A stretch of 64,000 bases of DNA, from positions 65,342,852 to 65,406,851 of the forward strand of contig OY829329.1 in NCBI GenBank assembly GCA_963691655.1. The letters are read 5' to 3'. Source of the stretch: Toxonevra muliebris (Eukaryota > Arthropoda > Insecta > Diptera > Pallopteridae). Under the pieces are notes generated by a model. The model was not told where the DNA came from. It searched no databases and was given only the letters and a program-made list of their open reading frames with translations. The position numbers and the translations under genes were made by a program. Shown here piece by piece: positions 47,871 to 60,703 of this stretch (its first letter is position 1; every line of letters starts with the position of its first letter).

Positions 47871-49483
47871 CTTTACACCATTAACAAAATGCTTACATGC
47901 GTGGGTGCTTTAAAGCTTCAAAAAGTGTTTGCATTAAAGAAAGCTTTTACTTTGAAAGCTTAAAGCTTGTTGGGTGGTCACTGGTGTAAAGCATCTTCGA
48001 AATTTTGAATAGCTCATTATTTTTCTGAATTTCAACAGAAATCTATTTTGACTACTCGTTGACATTACGATAAGTATTCAATGAAAAATTCAATAAATTT
48101 AGTGTTTTGATATCGACAAAAATTGTAGAGAATATTATGCAGAAAATTATATGAATTCCATGTAGATTAATAAATAAAAATTCTGGTAATTTTGTATTGC
48201 TGCTCACCAACTAAATTATATATAAATATACTACTGAAAAACTTAAACAATAATGAAAATGCATGAACAGAAAGGAGCAATAAATTACAAATGAATTGTC
48301 CCTTGTAGTTCAATGTTGTAGTGTAGTGGCATGGTTTATTCCATTGCACTTTATTCCATTGCTATCTATATCTACTCATTGAAATTCTTCATAAATATTT
48401 CAATTTCCATGAATATTTTAAATACATTTTTGTAAAAATAAAAAATAAATGCATCAAATAGAATGTCTTTGTTTTGGACATATATGCATATTTATTATGT
48501 GTGTGTTTATATATTGGTATGTATGTATGTATGTTTGTATTTATGTATGTATGTATGTATGTATGTATATATGTATATGGCAGATTAGTTCATTTTATTG
48601 TGGTCAATTGATGCAAATAAACCCAAATGTATGTTAAATTTGTAGTAAAATTTGTAATGAAGATTAAATTTTATTTGTGCATTTTGGACAATTTCTAATT
48701 TGATGAGAAATGTAAAAGAAAATGTCTATAATCATAAAATACCTACGAGTACATATATTTATATAAAGAATCATTGATTTTATAATTTTTCATTTGAAAT
48801 ACATTCATGTATGTATTTATCTATGTATATGTAAGTTTAAAGTTTACCATAAGTTCAAATGACTAGGCACGATTTATTGATTGTATGATCGTTTTTCTTC
48901 TTTATTTCTTGTTATTAAGTATTATAAAGAGATGTAGGTATTTTATGGTACGTCTACTCCATTTCAATTTAAACTGTTGGTATGTATACCTCTGGTTAAA
49001 ACCTTTTTAATATTTCAATTTCAATGTATTTAGTTGAAACTAATTTAAAACGAACCTATTTTGGCTATTCTGTACACCAACGTGAATAGGTACCTTAACA
49101 TTTAAGCAGACTGACATTTTTCGTGGACTCATAAGGCAAGAGATACCCCCTCATAAAATTCATAAGAATGTGAGCAACTTCAGTAAAGATATTTAGCCAT
49201 ATAGAAGCTCATCTAGTGATGAGCATCTTTCAACAATAATACTCTATAGTGAAGTGTTAAACAAAATTGAACTAAAATCAGCCAAATACAACTTTCCACC
49301 ATAAAATGCAGCCCTAAGAAAACATCCATCACAAAACGAGAATAAAGAAAAATAAATAAAATACTGAAATCTTAATTACTTGCTGTAAATTAATCCAAGT
49401 ATCTAACACGTAAGGCAAAGGGCTACACAATACACTGCAATTACTTAACTGCCACGTAAACTACACATAATGACCCTAATACT
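47871..49483. other. spacer, no gene seen
   Basis: AT-rich with (TATG)n at 48518-48570. No exon recognised. Confidence 0.5.
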
Positions 49484-50149
49484 ATGTTCTCACTGAGCCG
49501 AAACTGCGTTGTTTCAAGCATTTCCGTGGTTTTGGCTAAAACTTTGTTGAAATGCACAATTTCGGTATATAAAAATATGTCAAACGAAACCACTGAAATG
49601 AGGTGGTTTCAACGTAACCACATTCGAAACCAAGCAAAAATCTAATGCAACCCTGAATATGTTCTCTGAAATAACTATTGAAATGAATTTGCTTTGACAT
49701 TTCTATACAGACATTTATATTTTGCTTTGAGTATAACTTGATTAATATGGAGAAATGAAAATATAAAAAAAAATAGAATTGTAAAGTGCACGGGAAGAGC
49801 AGCTCTTAACCGAAAGATGGGTAAAAAATGTAGAGGAGCTGCGTAAAGCAAAAAAAAGCGGCCATACGTATACACAAATGACAGAAGAGCTACGGCAGTA
49901 GATGTTAAACAAGTTACAAACAATTGACGTATACACTTTTATTTCGTTTAAGATTTTAATTCTCTTCGTATTCAGTTGGTAAGGACCGAAATATTTAGCA
50001 ATAATTATACTAGCAGCCACCAGCATTCTACAAAAAGAAATAAACAATGAACTGTCAAACGAAACCGTAATCGAAACCAGCTACACAATGTGAACGATTG
50101 CAGTTTCGTTTTGCCGAAACTACACAATTTCGGGTCAGTGGGAACATGA
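49484..50149. mobile_element. ~665-bp inverted-repeat element
   Basis: Left end TATGTTCTCACTGAGCCGAA and, from the right on the other strand, CATGTTCCCACTGACCCGAA pair over about 20 bp and continue as AAACTGCGTTGTTTC / AAATTGTGTAGTTTC. CGAAACC-type motifs repeat beneath both ends. No transposase ORF and no clear target duplication. Confidence 0.6.
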
Positions 50150-50559
50150 TATAAGCTCTCTTAAGAGTCGAGCATAGTCGTTGCACGACAAATCTCACCG
50201 TGTGGTCCTAAAAAAACGATGGTCTTCGACCGTACTCGAAGAAAATCTAAAGATTTTGATTTTCGCCAATGGCTGGAAGACATGCCAGACTGTGTAAACG
50301 CGTGCCGGTTCGGTAAAAGTTTTTGAGTGAGCATTGCTCGCAAAATTGAAAAATTTTGGAGTGAATTTATTGAAATTTATAAAACATTGCCTAGGGTATG
50401 AAAAATGAATAGCGAAATTTATAAACGTGTCACAGAACAGCAAAGTAACCGAAGAATCCGAGATACTCTGCGGCGTTTGACAAGGTTCCTTACAATTGCC
50501 ATTGGTTTTTATGGTCGTTATCAGCGACTTCATATGTGCCGCACTCACTGATTATACAG
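50150..50559. other. unassigned, less AT-rich segment
   Basis: Lies between an inverted-repeat element and an RTE-like fragment. It may be further retroelement sequence, but no motif supports that. Confidence 0.3.
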
Positions 50560-51180
50560 AGTGAAATAGATGTACAATGACATCGCAGCTGAGACATTTC
50601 GACCACGCCGCCGATATATGCTTACTAAAGTTTTGTATCTGTATCAAATGGCATGCAACACCGAAGCATAGGCAAACAAAGTGGGCCTGAAAATCAATGT
50701 AAGCAAAACAAAAGTACTTAGTGAGGAATCCAACAGTTGAAGCCTATGGCACCATAGTATCGTGGGCAAATCAGTTCAAGCAGATTGATACTTAAGTGGT
50801 GTCGTGACGGCAAGTGTTGGCACTGTAGTAGATATCAGCAGCAGGATCAGGCGTTTTGTATACTCACTAAAATATGGAAGTGTCTCATCATCATCAGCAC
50901 AAAAACAAAACTGAATTTTTTCGATTGAACATTGAATCGGAACATAATCCCACATCCCAGAACATAAGAACCAGAACAGAAAATTGCATTGAATCGGCCA
51001 CATTTAAAGGCGTGACGATAACAACACCGCTATAAACGTTATTAAATGGAACCCGCTAACACAGACCGGAAGAAAAACAGGCTGTTCTAAACTGACATAG
51101 CGCAGAACTACTCGATCGAAATGGGCTAGTGTGAGCTAAAGCGAATTGCAGAAAATCATACCAGCTGATTTTTTAATCGT
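50560..51180 (+). mobile_element. RTE-like LINE fragment
   Basis: Broken plus-strand frames give, in order, FDHAADICLL (worn form of reverse transcriptase motif C, xADDICLL), NKVGLKINVSKTKVL, VVTASVGTVVDISSRIRRFV and, near the end, LH-stop-IGHI-stop-RRDDNNTA...IKWNP, i.e. the W-x-GH-x-LRR block of RTE-clade proteins with Trp and Leu codons mutated to stops. Several frameshifts; dead. Confidence 0.6.
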
Positions 51181-51499
51181 TCATGTTCGCGAGCGCCGTG
51201 TTCGAGCATGCTTGACAATCAAAACGCTCCTTTAGACGCATTAAATAGTTACTGCTAGATTCTTGAATCTTAACATCGAACCAAATGACGCACAGTCCAC
51301 CGATAACAGCAACAACCACAATGGTAATCACCGAATTAGTAACAACAACTAGTACACTCAGAAGCTTTAGGGATGCCAATTATAGGTTTTAAGCTTAAAG
51401 CTTATTGCTTGCTGGCATAGGAATCGGCATCACTGAATTAAGATCGAAATTATAAAAAGTGATTTCTAGTTTTACTGCAAGTGTTAAACAGAAAGGCAT

Positions 51500-53290
51500 G
51501 CGAAAAGCTCGGACTAGGTCCTCCATGGGCTTTTTTTAACGAGGAGGATTGCATATAAAGCCCAGTTGACGCAAGACATTCTCACGCTAAAACCAGCTCT
51601 CGTCCGTACCGATATTCCTCCCGGAAACATCGTTAGGTATTACGTAGGAAGACCGTAATGAGCTTAGTGCTCAATCGTTAGTATTGGTTTCTGTCGAATT
51701 CTGTTCGGTTGACGATATTTGGCTCCATGTTTTTGATGTTTGTCGTGCGCTCAGGTTTACGCTCACGTTCTGTTTTATATAGTGTGGTCATCATATTTGC
51801 AGCAACCTTGCATGCTCCATTCCATTTTTCAACTGTGTTACACATCTGTGGCGTCGGATTTTTTTCTGAAGGGGGTTCGCCAAAGGCTATCTTCAATTCA
51901 TTTCTGTCACTGTTGCAGTGCGGGCAGTGAAATAGTATATGCTGCGCGTTGTCCAGTTCGTCTGGGTCTTCCTCTCCGAGTTTGAACCTGTGCATGTATT
52001 GTTTGAAACACCCATGATCACTAAGTAATTGCGTAATGTGGTAATTCAATTCGCCATGTCTGCATGATATCCACTCTTTTATGTCTGTAATGAGATTGTA
52101 AGGCCATCGATCCTTCTCAGATGACTCTCATCTTCGTTGCCATTCCATGACGGTACGCTGTCTCTCTTCTTTTTTTATGTTTTTGGTTGGCTTTGTGTTA
52201 CGACCATATAACCACATCATCTCTTGTGCCTGTAGATCGATGAGCTTCTATCTTGTTATGACACAAACACAAACAGCGTCCGACACTGCGCGATACGCGC
52301 TAGAAATCTCAGGGCTCTAAGCCTATAAGTCTCACGGAAATCTTTCTAGTGTAGCTTCTTGCTGTCTGCTCAGATAGGTGCTGCATACAAGATTACTGAG
52401 ATAATAACCGTTTAAAGCAGCAGGCGCCTGCATCGCGCGGTCCTTCTATATTCGGCATAAAGCGTTTATTCGTTTTCGTGCTGCTTTTTCACAAGCAGCT
52501 TTCAGGTGATCTTTGAACGTCATTGTTCACTTACTTGCTTTTCTGGTGCTTAATAGCACGACTTCTGTCTTCTGCTCCGCCAATTGCATCTTCGAGTTGA
52601 CGTCGTTATATATAACCTGTATCGAGTCCAGGTGCTTGCCTACTACCACTATCACGATGTCGTCTGCATATCCAATGATTGTTGTGTCATCCGGGTGATC
52701 CAATTTGAAGCTGCCGTCAAACATTTCATTACATAGCTTTGAGCCGAGAACAGAGCCCTGCGGAACGCCTCCCTTGGCATGATACTGCTTCAAGCCTTCG
52801 TCAGTTTCGTATATTAAAATCGTGTCGAAGTAGTTTGCAATTATTTGCAACAGGTATTCCGGTACTTCATATCCTCTCATAATCTGAGACTAGTTCGCCG
52901 AGTTGAAGGCATTTTTGATGGCCAACGTCACTACGGCGCAGTACTTCTTCTTGCCATATCTCCATTGCTTGCCGCTGGTGGCCTCGCGTGCAATATTCAT
53001 CACTGCTTGTATTGCGTCGACAGTGGAGCACGCTTTTTTGAATCCAAACTGTCGTGCTGATGGTCCTTCTGGCTTGATAAGAAACTAATGGAGCCTGTCT
53101 CCTATGATGCGTGCGAGGACTTTTCCCCAGTGTATCCAAGTGCTTCTTTGGTTTTAGTAGGAGGACTAACCGCTATCGCTGTCAGGGATCTGGAAAAACT
53201 TCTTCCTTCGAGAATGCGTCGAAAAAGTTTGCGAACACTTCCGATGTAGCCCTCCATGGGCTGTTGTGCCATAATCGTAGTAGTAGTTTT
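51500..53290 (-). mobile_element. R1-like LINE fragment, reverse transcriptase to 3' end
   Basis: Minus strand: FGFKKACSTVDAIQAVMNIA (finger region), then GGVPQGSVLGSKLCNEMFDG (motif B), GYADDIVIV (motif C, catalytic DD intact), MQLAEQKTEVVLLSTRKASK, and the C-terminal DELDNAQHILFHCPHCNSDR knuckle, ending in a stop at 51678. Frameshifts separate the blocks. It is homologous to 23800-25815, including the 3' UTR, which here contains AGCTGGTTTTAGCGTG. It lies outside rDNA as far as the window shows. Confidence 0.82.
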
Positions 53291-56200
53291 AGCTAAACAT
53301 AAAACGCCGCATCTACCATAGTATGGAGTAAGTCATAGATGGCGCTATTCGCTTTTCCTTTACTAATCAGTTGGCGTTATCTTTTGCAAAGCTTTCTAAA
53401 TGAATTGAAATAAGTTCTAAGCCTGATTACATAATTAATTTATTTCAAATAGAGTTTTAATTATAAGCAATTGTAATATTTCTCAACACGTATTTACTAG
53501 TAACTATGTATGTATATAGAATACTCGTTCTGTTATAAAAAAAATTTATCTTCCCCACTTGAATTAATTAGTTACTTTTCCTGTTTATGTTTTACATAAA
53601 TTCCTTTTTTGATTCATTGAACTCTTCAAAACAAAGAAATAACAGCAGCAGCAGCTGTTAATATTCGCATAATAGTAAATATTAAATCTACGAGTGCTAG
53701 CAACATACAAAGATGACTTTAAATATCCACACTGTATAGACCATCGCTCTTTAGCGTCCCTCTTCCATTCAATAACTATTTATATATACCTGATTGAAGT
53801 CAGCATTTAACTTGTCACATTTTGATATATTGATTAATTAAACTTTCAACAGTTTCAACTTATAAATGAATGGATATGGATGGAATAAATGAAATAGTTT
53901 CATGATTCATTACACAAAATAAACATTAAAATTGGATACAAACAATAATTTTGACATGTTGAGACATAATCTACATACATACACATTCATACACATGCAC
54001 ACTCTTTAGATTTATTTATAATTTACACAAAATGTGATTAATTTTAAACTGAGTGCAATATATTTGGATAAAATTTATATACGGTTGAGTCGGTTATTTG
54101 TGGAATTATGTATACATAACAGCATAAAATGTACAAAATTTTATATTTATACTTATATAATTGATATTTTAGAGACATTAACAAAATATGTATTTTGCAT
54201 TTAGAGTAATGTAAGCATAAGCAAGAGTTATATATTTTAGTATTCTACTTGTAAGGATATACATATGCACTTATATAAATATGTATGTATGTATGTATGT
54301 CTCCTATGTCTTTCAAACAATTTCTAATTAAAGCCTAAAATATTATAAGAATTTATATTGTAATTTTAACATTTTCTTTCTCCCAACATTGCATGAAAAT
54401 GTAATTAAATTTCAGTGGTTTTGTTGTTATTATAAAATTATATAATGTTATGTAATGTAACATACTTGAACACACATATTCAGAAAGGCAAATATATATA
54501 TGCATACATATTTACCTATATTTTATAATCAAATAATAAAATGGGCAGCTAAGTAGAAAAACGATTTATATTTATGATTTCTATAAAACTCAATGATTTT
54601 TATTAAATACATAAATAAACAAATTTAATTTTTATTACACACACAAATTATGTCAGAAAATAAATAAAGATTATGAAAAACATGATAAATAATATTGAAA
54701 TTAAGTATTAATTAATTTATTTCCATAAAATTTATTGAAGCAATTATTTGTTAATAATTTAATTTAATTTTCTTAGAATTATTATTTTATCGAGTGCAAT
54801 ATTTGTTTATATCTCTATATTTTATAATTCACATGGCAAACAGGATTTTTTTGCGCCTAAAAGTATGCAAGTTAAAAATAAATTTTGCAGAAAAAAGAAA
54901 AAAGTTTTTTTTTAGAGTTGCATATTAAAAAGTTGATTAAATGTGCATTTTTATCAGTATATATAAGCTAATGAGCTCAAATCTATTATTAAAAAAAAAA
55001 ATTTTGTAAACCACAGATGACGTTGTTTATTATTTTTCCTAATTAAAGAATAACTACCAAGAGAGATAAAGGGCATATTTGCCTTTATAATATCTAATAT
55101 AATGCATCATTATTTCTATCATTAACCCAAATTCAATTTTCTTTGTAAGTAACCCAATTCCATAGATATTTTAGTAGGACCTATCTTCCTACCTTACCTA
55201 ACCTAGTATATACTTAACTTATAAATACATAACTTTGTAATAAAATTTCATTAATATTTTATACGTATTTTTTAATTTAATAATCGCATACAGTTTAACT
55301 GAAAATTTTCTTGTTTACATAAAAGGTTAAATTTAATATTTAACCATAACCCAAAAAACAAAAAAAAAATTTTACTAATTTTAATTTTCATGAAAGTTTT
55401 TAATATGTGCGGCAATGGCAGCAGCAGCAGCGCGTGGTGGGTGGTGGTGGAAGAGAATAATGGCAAAGTGAAGTATAGAATGAATGAATTTTGGTGAGCT
55501 GTACACCGAGAGAAAAAAATACAAAATTATAGATAATTAAGCATTAGGGATTAAATTACGCGAAATATTTACTTATTATTTAAGTGCGTAATTGCAATAT
55601 TATATAATACAGCATTAATTCCTTTTGAGACTTAAGGGAAATTCCTTTCTTTTTTTTATAATTTGGGTGAGTTAAAAGAAAAAATGTGCATTGAATTAAA
55701 TAAGTATTGAATTTAGAACTCCTTGCTGATTTATTAATTAAAAAAAAAAAGAAAAGGAATACAATTTATATAATCAGTAGTGGACTTATTTTTTTCAAAA
55801 GCTTTTATAATGACACGATATTTTCTCAATTGCTCGCAGCAGCTATTCAATAATTAAATTGTTATTCATAAAGGTTGATAATATTTTCAACTTTCCATGC
55901 GCTCTTAAGAAATATGAATGAGGTTCGAAATGAAAGAAAAGCATTTTGAAGTGAAGGAAAATGCGACCTTGCTTTTAAGTAGTTTTTCACCACTTTTGGA
56001 AGGCAAGACAATAACAAAATAAATTTCTATGAATAATATATAAAAATAAAATCAAAATAAAAAAATAACTCCAAAAATATTTTTTTTCTTATTTAAAATG
56101 ATTTAAAACCCAATTTTACATATTCTTTACGTACATTTTATGCTTTTTTATCGTCTCTTCCAAAAGTGGTGAAAAACTATATACGAGGGGTCAACGTATG

Positions 56201-58224
56201 ACCATCGATATACATATAATAAAGGTGAATTCACTAACCTAGCGCTGCACTCTCTTTTCGTTTTTTTTTTTTGTATGAATCTTTTCGCTCTTGTAAACTG
56301 AGGTGAATTCGCCTTAAAAGAGAGCATCAAAATGGTGCTGCAATCTGATTTATTCACCTCTTAATTCCACCAAATGAGAGAGAGAGAGAGAGGTATAGAG
56401 GCTTGATAACAACTACAGCAAAACACTTTTAATGTTAATTCCTCTTTCTCTATATGTGTCTCTCTTGAAATTTACATATGGTTGAAACGAACTATAATTG
56501 CAATTGATACTTCTACATTTTTGTTTTACCACTCTCTCTTTTTTCTCTCTCAATATCAAATCCACATACAATGAACTATTTTACCGTTCTTGACTTCACT
56601 CTCTCTCTTTAATTATTCCCACATATATGTATATAATACAAAAACTATTTTCAAATTATTATAACTATTTACTATTTAAAATTGGATAAATTTTAAATTT
56701 TAATTCTTAACTGTGTATAAAATTAAATAGATTTAAGTACATATTTGGAAATGGGAAACTATATATGAGTATCTATGAGTATATAGCTAAGTGAATTGTT
56801 TTTTCAGGGGAGAGGTAAAAAGTAAAAATTAAAAACTAGAGCAAAACCAGCTATAAATGCAAGCATGACCTAAAGAAAAAAGTTTAGTGAATTAGTTAAA
56901 AAAAAAAAAAAAAATTAAATTAAAAAAAAAAGAAAACAAGCGAACGTACTAATGCTTTGTGCACCAAAGCATAAGAACATGAGTAGCATAATCATAAAAC
57001 GTACATACATATATAGTGTGTGAGTTCGGAGCGCGTGTTCATGCTATTTACCACCAGGAAATCCTTTATTTTTTTCGCTCGTTGTTGTTATTGTATGCAT
57101 AAGTAATACGTTTGGAATAATTATGAATGCTGCAACATTCTTTCACAGTGAACGAACGGGAGAGAGAAAGAACGAGAGCGGGAGAGAAGCGAAAGAGCGA
57201 CCGAAAGAGAAACTTTAAATGTTTATGTTGTATTGCTTTTGTTCTATGAATGTAAATAGTATGCTATAGTTGGGCTAGTTTAGTTTACGAGTTCTTGTCT
57301 CAAACGCACACATACACATACATTTACATCTTTATATGTTGGTATGCATGTATGTATTTATGTGCAAATTAAAGTAAAAGCATACATAATTATATTTATG
57401 CATATCCTTCTTCGTTCCCGCCACCCCAACATCCTGCGGGACTATTTTACTACCTTTTTTTTTGTTGTTTTTTTTGTTTCGCATTTTTAGTATGGAAATC
57501 CTTTTTTTTTTTTTGTTTTACTCTTTTTATTTATTTTAATTTGCTAAAAATGAAATGTTTTTGAATTATAAAATTTACGACGATGGCGACGACAGCGAAC
57601 AAGCAAGTTATTTTCTTTTTCCCCTTTCGCTTTGTTTCTCTCTCTCTCTCTCTCTTTCTCTTTAGCTACAATATTAATATTGTTTTTGCTTTTACTGTTG
57701 GCGTTGCTATATTATTAACGTTATTTTGTTTCAACTTTGCGCTGAAATGAAATATTTATACGGTCGTTTTGTTGGCTAATTTAATTATGTAGGTTTTTCC
57801 TTTTAGTTTTTTTTTGTTTGTTTCATTGACTGTTGTTGTATTTGTTGTTGTTGTACGTTACTACCTTTTTTCTGTTTGAAGTATTCACATACGTTTTCAC
57901 ATTCTTCTTTTCTACGTACATACATGTGTTATGTGTGTTATTTGAATAGAATTTTAATTGAGATTTGTTAAAGCACGAAATGAATCCATAGCATGTAGTA
58001 GTTAAATGATTTCCTAAATGATTCAATGTGACGAAATAAAAAGGTTATAGGAATCAAAGAGGTATTGGAAGAGGTTAGGACGAGACGTTAGGATGAGAAG
58101 TTAAAAAACTGCACACATACAGTGAAGGCGCCTAACATGGGGCCCACTATACTCTTACAGCAGTGGTGTGTAGTTAAATCTAACTTCAAGGAGAAAAAGC
58201 ATTCATTTTTTCTTGACCACAATT
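53291..58224. other. long AT-rich spacer, no gene seen
   Basis: Almost 5 kb of AT-rich DNA with TATG, (GA)n (56375, 57640) and poly-A/T runs. I find no splice-flanked coding block, RNA gene or transposon end. Confidence 0.5.
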
Positions 58225-58400
58225 TATGAACCTCGAATACCTTCCAAGATACAACAGCAAGCTTCGTATACTATTCAAGATATAACAACATATCTCGATA
58301 CAACAAATCTCGAAAACTTTTCAAGATACATCGACAAATCTTGAAGACTGCTTAAGATACAAAAACAAATCTATATAAATACATAAAACTTTTGAACTGC
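58225..58400. repeat. ~30-bp minisatellite, first locus
   Basis: Degenerate units around TCTCGAAAACTATTCAAGAT plus ACAACAACA. Related units occur at 60655-60703 and 62690-62900. Confidence 0.65.
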
Positions 58401-58409
58401 CTAGGTCCG

Positions 58410-59285
58410 AGTTCCTAATTACAGGTAGGCGTGGCATCTCCCGTACAATCCATTTGCTTTTTTGAGTATATCTCTAGAAAAATTAACAGTACAGTACTGA
58501 AATTTAACATAAAAATGTTAGTTGATAATTCTATGCTGCAGGAAGAATGTGAGTTGGATTGGAAAAGGGGGTGTGGCACCTCCCATATAATCTAAATATA
58601 CATTATGGGATATCTCAAGAACTATTTGTGGTACAATATTAGATTTGATATGAAAGTAGTATTTATCGATGGTATTCTTAAAAAAAAATTATAGGTAGTA
58701 TTGGAAAAGTGGGCATGTCACTTCCCATACTCACTTCCAACTTGAATATTAATTTTGGCACTACGGTACTAAGATTTGGTATGAAGGTATTATTGGCATT
58801 GTGATAAAAAAATATGGGTAGACTTTGACTAGTGGGTGTGGCACCTCCCATGCTCTTTTATTATTTTCTATTAGTTTTTCTACTAATATTTTCTAGTATT
58901 TTCTCTAAAATTTTGTACTAATTTTCCTATTATTTTTTCTATTCCTATTTCTGTTACTATTTTTACTATTCAAAAGGGGGTGTGGCACCTCCCATATAAC
59001 CTGAGTATTTATAGTATGTGATATCTCTGGAACTATTTGTTGCACGGTACTAAGAAGTAAAGTAAAGTACGATACTTTGAAGTAAACATTGGGAAAAGTG
59101 GGCATGATACTTCCCATCAGCACAATCAGCTGATGGTTAGCAGCACATCTTCTCCTTTGAATTTGCCATTTAAAATTGTTGCTTCGAAAATTTTGTTCAT
59201 TGTCTTTTTAACTGTCAAGTCCGGATCCATTGTAAAAGCGAGATGGATCAATAATATATCATCTATAAAAATAAAATAAAAATAT
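58410..59285 (-). mobile_element. 'GGTGCCACGCCCAC' repeat family, reverse copy
   Basis: Carries the family blocks in opposite orientation: GTAGGCGTGGCATCTCCCG, GGGGGTGTGGCACCTCCCAT (twice) and GGGATATCTCAAGAACTATT. A TACTATTTTTACTATT-type expansion near 58860-58970 corresponds to the GTAGTAGAAA tract of the plus-strand copies. Confidence 0.65.
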
Positions 59286-60654
59286 AAATTCCACTACTAC
59301 GTACTCGAGGAAAAGAGCTGAACTCTAAGATCAACCGCCATATAATGTACCAACTAAGCTAGCCAGTATAGCGGACTCTTGCTACTCGTGCTGGTTAGTT
59401 AAAGGATCCCTCTTTATATGTTTGCAATAGAACATAATTTGTATACTATTTTATTATTACACAACACTCAATTAAAAACTTCGATTGATAATTTACTATT
59501 GCACAAAAATGACGTTGGTTGTATACATATTTACACTAAACAGCAAATCTATTGAATATACTCAACATATACATAAATAACGCTCATGTTATAATACAAC
59601 TGATGACAATCGATAAGGCGGACAACAGTTAGTTGGAGAGTGTGAAATTACTGCTGAATTGCATAAAACACACATACAAGGAAACATTGGAAATACGCGG
59701 CTTATATACACACATACGTACACTTACTTGATGATATCAACATTTCTGTTTACACTAATCCTTACACAGTTTAGCAGCAGAAGCAGAAGTATAAGAAGAA
59801 GAAGAAGAGGAAAAAGCAACAGCAGAGACTTTCGCTTCGTCAAGCAAAATTACAAACAATCTGCTCATTATTCTAATCATCATTGACACTGTTTGTTTGA
59901 CGTTCATTGAACACACACACGCTTACACACACACACACACACACATATATATACGTATTCAAAGTGACACTTTCATTTATAAATAATATTGTGTGACATT
60001 TGACCTTGTCAGCTTTGGTTGGCACATACAAAGTAAGTATGACAGTCGTTCGCGTTATTGTGTATACGTAGTAGTTGACAGAAAATTATGCGGGGTAGTA
60101 ATAGAAAATTAAAATATAAAAAAAGAAAACTTTAACTTTTTTTTGTAGAAATAGTTGAGGAACTGTTGTGACAGAGATTTTTATTAGCTTCAAAAAAGAT
60201 ATATATAAAAGCAAGGGTGGAGCAAGAAATCTTCAATGTGTGGATTGAGTAAAAATAAATTTTTGATTTATCTTCGCTTTGACCCTTTCGGGACCATTGG
60301 TCACCGGTGATCCAAACTATGTTTTTTCAGTTTATTTCAAACTGAATTGATTGCACTAATTACCTATATTTTTAATTTTTACTTTTTTTTTTTGGAAATT
60401 TAAGTGTTGCTATGGAAAGAACTTCAACCTTTTTACAATGAACCGGGGGTCAGAGAATACGAATCTAAACTAGTGAAAAATTAATACAAAAAAAACTTTA
60501 TTTATCTTTTCAAAAATATGTAATAAAAATTTACTGAATAATTTCGTAAAAAATCTCCATTGAGAGCTATATGATTTCGATTTTCATGGATTTGGGTTTG
60601 GGCTAGGAGCTGAAATTCATTTAGCCCATCCCTTCTTTACATAGTAGGTATTCT
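59286..60654. other. spacer, no gene seen
   Basis: AT-rich, with AGAAGAAGAAGAAGAGG near 59790 and (CA)n at 59925. No exon recognised. Confidence 0.5.
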
Positions 60655-60703
60655 AACACATATTCGAAAATACTACAGCAAATCTCAAAAACTATTTAAG
60701 ATA
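60655..60703. repeat. ~30-bp minisatellite, second locus
   Basis: AATACTACAGCAAATCTC and AAAACTATTTAAGATA match the unit at 58225. The composite transposon begins immediately after it. Confidence 0.55.
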
